From an uncultured Christensenellaceae bacterium (GTDB lineage Bacteria > Bacillota > Clostridia > Christensenellales > UBA3700), in the NCBI GenBank assembly GCA_910587685.1, contig CAJUMY010000007.1, positions 1 through 64,000 on the forward strand: a stretch of DNA of 64,000 nt, in the 5' to 3' direction. Positions 62,431-64,000 of this stretch are shown here, piece after piece (position 1 is the first letter of the stretch; each line of letters begins with the position of its first letter). A program made the position numbers and the translations under genes. The notes below the pieces were generated by a model, which had not been told where the DNA came from, did not search any database, and worked only from the letters and a program-made list of their open reading frames with translations.

Positions 62431-62459
62431 AAAAAAACGCCTTCGTTATCGAAAGCGTT
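62431..62459 (-). terminator. Terminator/attenuator just before the collagen-like gene
   Basis: AACGC(T)TTCG/CGAA(G)GCGTT on the minus strand is followed by seven T, then ATGGAGG and the start codon only a few bases later. It probably terminates tetR but sits within the untranslated region of the collagen-like gene, so it may also attenuate it. Confidence 0.65.
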
Positions 62460-62526
62460 CCTGCCTCTATCCAAGAGCATCATAACATATAAAACGGCGT
62501 ATCCGTTCCGTTACTGTCATATAATT

Positions 62527-63120
62527 TCAATTTTTTTGAGTGATTATCTTTAGCATTTCCTTGATGTAAAGTTCTCTGTATCTATTCATGCCCTCCGTGT
62601 CGTTTTCACCGAACTTTCTCTTGAGATTGACGAATGTGAGTATATGACTTGAAAATACGATAGTGAACTTCATCTCGATAACGTCGAGCGGCTCGCTTGG
62701 CAAAACCTCGCTCATCATGGGTTCGAATATTTTGAATATCTCTTCCATCTTTTTACTGGTATATCCGAAAAGCGGATCGGCGACGTTAAAATCTTCGGAA
62801 AGAATATACCGTATGATACCGTAGTTTTTGTCGAAAAATTCGTACAGGAGATCGAGGATCATACGCACGGTATCTTCGACTGATATGTCTTTCGCCTCGC
62901 TTTCCTCCCGTATTTCCTTGGAGCTCGCTATCACTTCGTCAAAAATATTGTTTATTATTATACGAAGCAAGCTTTCCTTGTCGTTAAAATGATAGTTGAC
63001 TGAAGCTATATTGACGCCCGACTCGTCGGATATATCTTTGACCGTTATTCTGCCGTTTTTGCGAAGGACCTCCGTCGCTGTATCCACTATCAACTTTTTA
63101 GTTATCTCGGACTTTCCCAT
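62527..63120 (-). CDS. TetR/AcrR-family transcriptional regulator
   Basis: A 197-aa one-component regulator. The N-terminal helix-turn-helix (VDTATEVLRKNGRITVKDISDESGVNIASVNYHFNDKESLL, residues about 11-51) is typical of TetR/AcrR proteins. The C-terminal ligand-binding domain is divergent and its ligand is unknown. AAGGAG precedes the ATG. A TATAAT (63229-63224) with a weak -35 lies upstream. The neighbouring genes give no clear target, so autoregulation or control of the tail-fibre cassette is possible. Confidence 0.9.
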   Translation of the reverse strand: MGKSEITKKLIVDTATEVLRKNGRITVKDISDESGVNIASVNYHFNDKESLLRIIINNIFDEVIASSKEIREESEAKDISVEDTVRMILDLLYEFFDKNYGIIRYILSEDFNVADPLFGYTSKKMEEIFKIFEPMMSEVLPSEPLDVIEMKFTIVFSSHILTFVNLKRKFGENDTEGMNRYRELYIKEMLKIITQKN

Positions 63121-63248
63121 ATAGATATTCTCCTTCGGAAATTTTTGTATATTTTGCGTTAAAGCCGCAATACCTTACAACCGCGACGAAAACTTAACGA
63201 CTCCGTCTCTCTATCTTTTCCTTATTATATATCACAATTATCCGTGAC

Positions 63249-63881
63249 TTAAAATTTCAAGTCGCCGTTATCGTAACCGTCTTTTACGCCGTCGCAGTCA
63301 TTTACGTCCGTTTCGTTATTATCGCCGTTCCGAGTCGAATTGCCGCCACGTTTTCTCGCCTTTCTTCGTTTTTTCTTTTCTTCGATATCCGCCGTTATCT
63401 TATAGTAGCGGCCATCCGCTCCGACGAGCCTTAGAAAAGCATCGCGTCTTGAAAAGATCCGCATGAGCGCGTATCCGATACATACCGAAACGAGTTCTCC
63501 CGCCGTAACCGTTAGAAGAGACATAAAGAACGGCTCTCCCAAAATATAGAGTTCCAGAGCGACGAGGATAGACGCGACGACGGGCGGAATGATCGCAAGA
63601 TACATACGCTTTGCGTAGCGAATCGCAACAACTGCGAAAGCCGTGCCTAACGTTCCGAAAAACACGTCTATTATGCCCAGCGGCGAAAACAGATTGACGA
63701 TAAAGCAACCAAGTATCATTGCGTAAGCGTAGTCTTTATTAAAAAAGCACAGGAGCACGAGCATTTCGGCAAAACGTATCTGCACGGCGCCGAAAGACAG
63801 CGGATATACGGCGAGCGACATAACGGCGTACAGAGCCGCCGAGATAGCTATTCTTGCAAGTCTAAGCGATGATTTTCTCAT
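63249..63881 (-). CDS. queT: QueT family ECF-type transporter component
   Basis: A 210-aa membrane protein of the QueT family, the substrate-specific component (S protein) of an ECF transporter for queuosine precursors such as preQ1 or queuine. About five membrane helices and the conserved features AAIYAV-like LYAVMSLAVYPLSFGAVQIRFAEML are present. The family usually has 165-175 residues; here a charged C-terminal tail of about 50 residues is added. It begins in ATGA overlap with the upstream gene, indicating a shared transcript. Confidence 0.85.
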   Translation of the reverse strand: MRKSSLRLARIAISAALYAVMSLAVYPLSFGAVQIRFAEMLVLLCFFNKDYAYAMILGCFIVNLFSPLGIIDVFFGTLGTAFAVVAIRYAKRMYLAIIPPVVASILVALELYILGEPFFMSLLTVTAGELVSVCIGYALMRIFSRRDAFLRLVGADGRYYKITADIEEKKKRRKARKRGGNSTRNGDNNETDVNDCDGVKDGYDNGDLKF

Positions 63882-64000
63882 AACTCTCCCACCCCGAAAT
63901 CGGTATTGCGCGCGAGATAATCTACGTTGTCCATACCTCTCAGCATATCTCCGTACTTTCGATCAAACCATTTTATCAGCTCTCTGTCCGCTTTTACTGG
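63878..64000 (-). CDS. 3' end of an unidentified gene upstream of queT
   Basis: The last 40 codons of a leftward gene are visible, ending in a TGA that overlaps the queT start by ATGA. The visible tail is PVKADRELIKWFDRKYGDML followed by another 20 residues. I cannot assign a family from this fragment. The coupling suggests it belongs to the same operon as queT. Confidence 0.5.
   Translation of the reverse strand, partial: PVKADRELIKWFDRKYGDMLRGMDNVDYLARNTDFGVGEL

Noticed and set aside
61097..62483. Remnant of a complete prophage
   Set aside because: No integrase, portal, terminase, capsid, lysis or replication gene is visible on either side within the window.

Overview
The window reads as a piece of chromosome from a spore-forming, anaerobic Bacillota (most likely class Clostridia, possibly an uncultured gut lineage). 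The evidence is: dipicolinate synthase genes dpaA/dpaB, a CotF-type spore coat protein, Veg, the oxygen-sensitive ribonucleotide reductase pair NrdD/NrdG, a tetrahydrofolate riboswitch, split transketolase genes, and strong AGGAGG-type ribosome binding sites before nearly every gene. Base composition is moderate, with clearly AT-richer stretches around 25.7-27.4 kb and 30 kb. The species-level lineage cannot be read from the sequence alone.

Layout. 0.3-4.2 kb: a leftward group of mrp (Fe-S/P-loop), a patatin-like lipase, cysK and mnmA, so sulfur and tRNA-thiolation genes lie together. 4.2-20 kb: two leftward exported proteins, an 869-aa lipoprotein with Fn3-like and GLUG-like repeats and a giant 4256-aa membrane-anchored surface protein. 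20.8-25.5 kb: an SDR reductase, a two-gene chromate-transporter-type membrane pair, an IS3-like terminal repeat, an ABM-domain protein, an XRE regulator and CotF. 25.7-27.6 kb: an AT-rich Fic gene and tRNA-Glu/tRNA-Val. 28-33.3 kb: PutP, an internally duplicated membrane protein, a small anchored protein, rsmI and a TrmN6-like methyltransferase.

33.4-43.8 kb is mostly rightward: an FAD protein with a Cys cluster, a Wzz-like two-TM coiled-coil protein, a P-loop protein divergent from leftward dpaAB, ung and a heterodimeric ABC exporter. 43.9-44.1 kb holds an unassigned small RNA with a near-consensus promoter and an intrinsic terminator. 44.2-49.1 kb is veg and a complete-looking folate operon (folC-folE-HD-folP-folBK-flavoprotein) under a tetrahydrofolate riboswitch. 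49.4-52.5 kb is nrdD-nrdG with two NrdR boxes placed on the promoter. 53.2-56.7 kb is a response regulator, BcrAB-like ABC transporter and histidine kinase module. 56.9-58.7 kb is a split transketolase. 59.2-60.9 kb is an O-antigen-ligase-like membrane protein. 61.1-62.4 kb is a two-gene cassette resembling phage tail-fibre or baseplate proteins, with collagen-like repeats. 62.5-64 kb holds a TetR regulator, QueT and the 3' end of one more gene.

The least explained items are: the isolated tail-fibre/collagen cassette; the standalone RNA at 43961-44085; the HD hydrolase and Isf-like flavoprotein embedded in the folate operon, where they could fill missing steps; the giant surface protein with its long leader; and the P-loop protein divergent from the dipicolinate operon with sigma-K-like elements.
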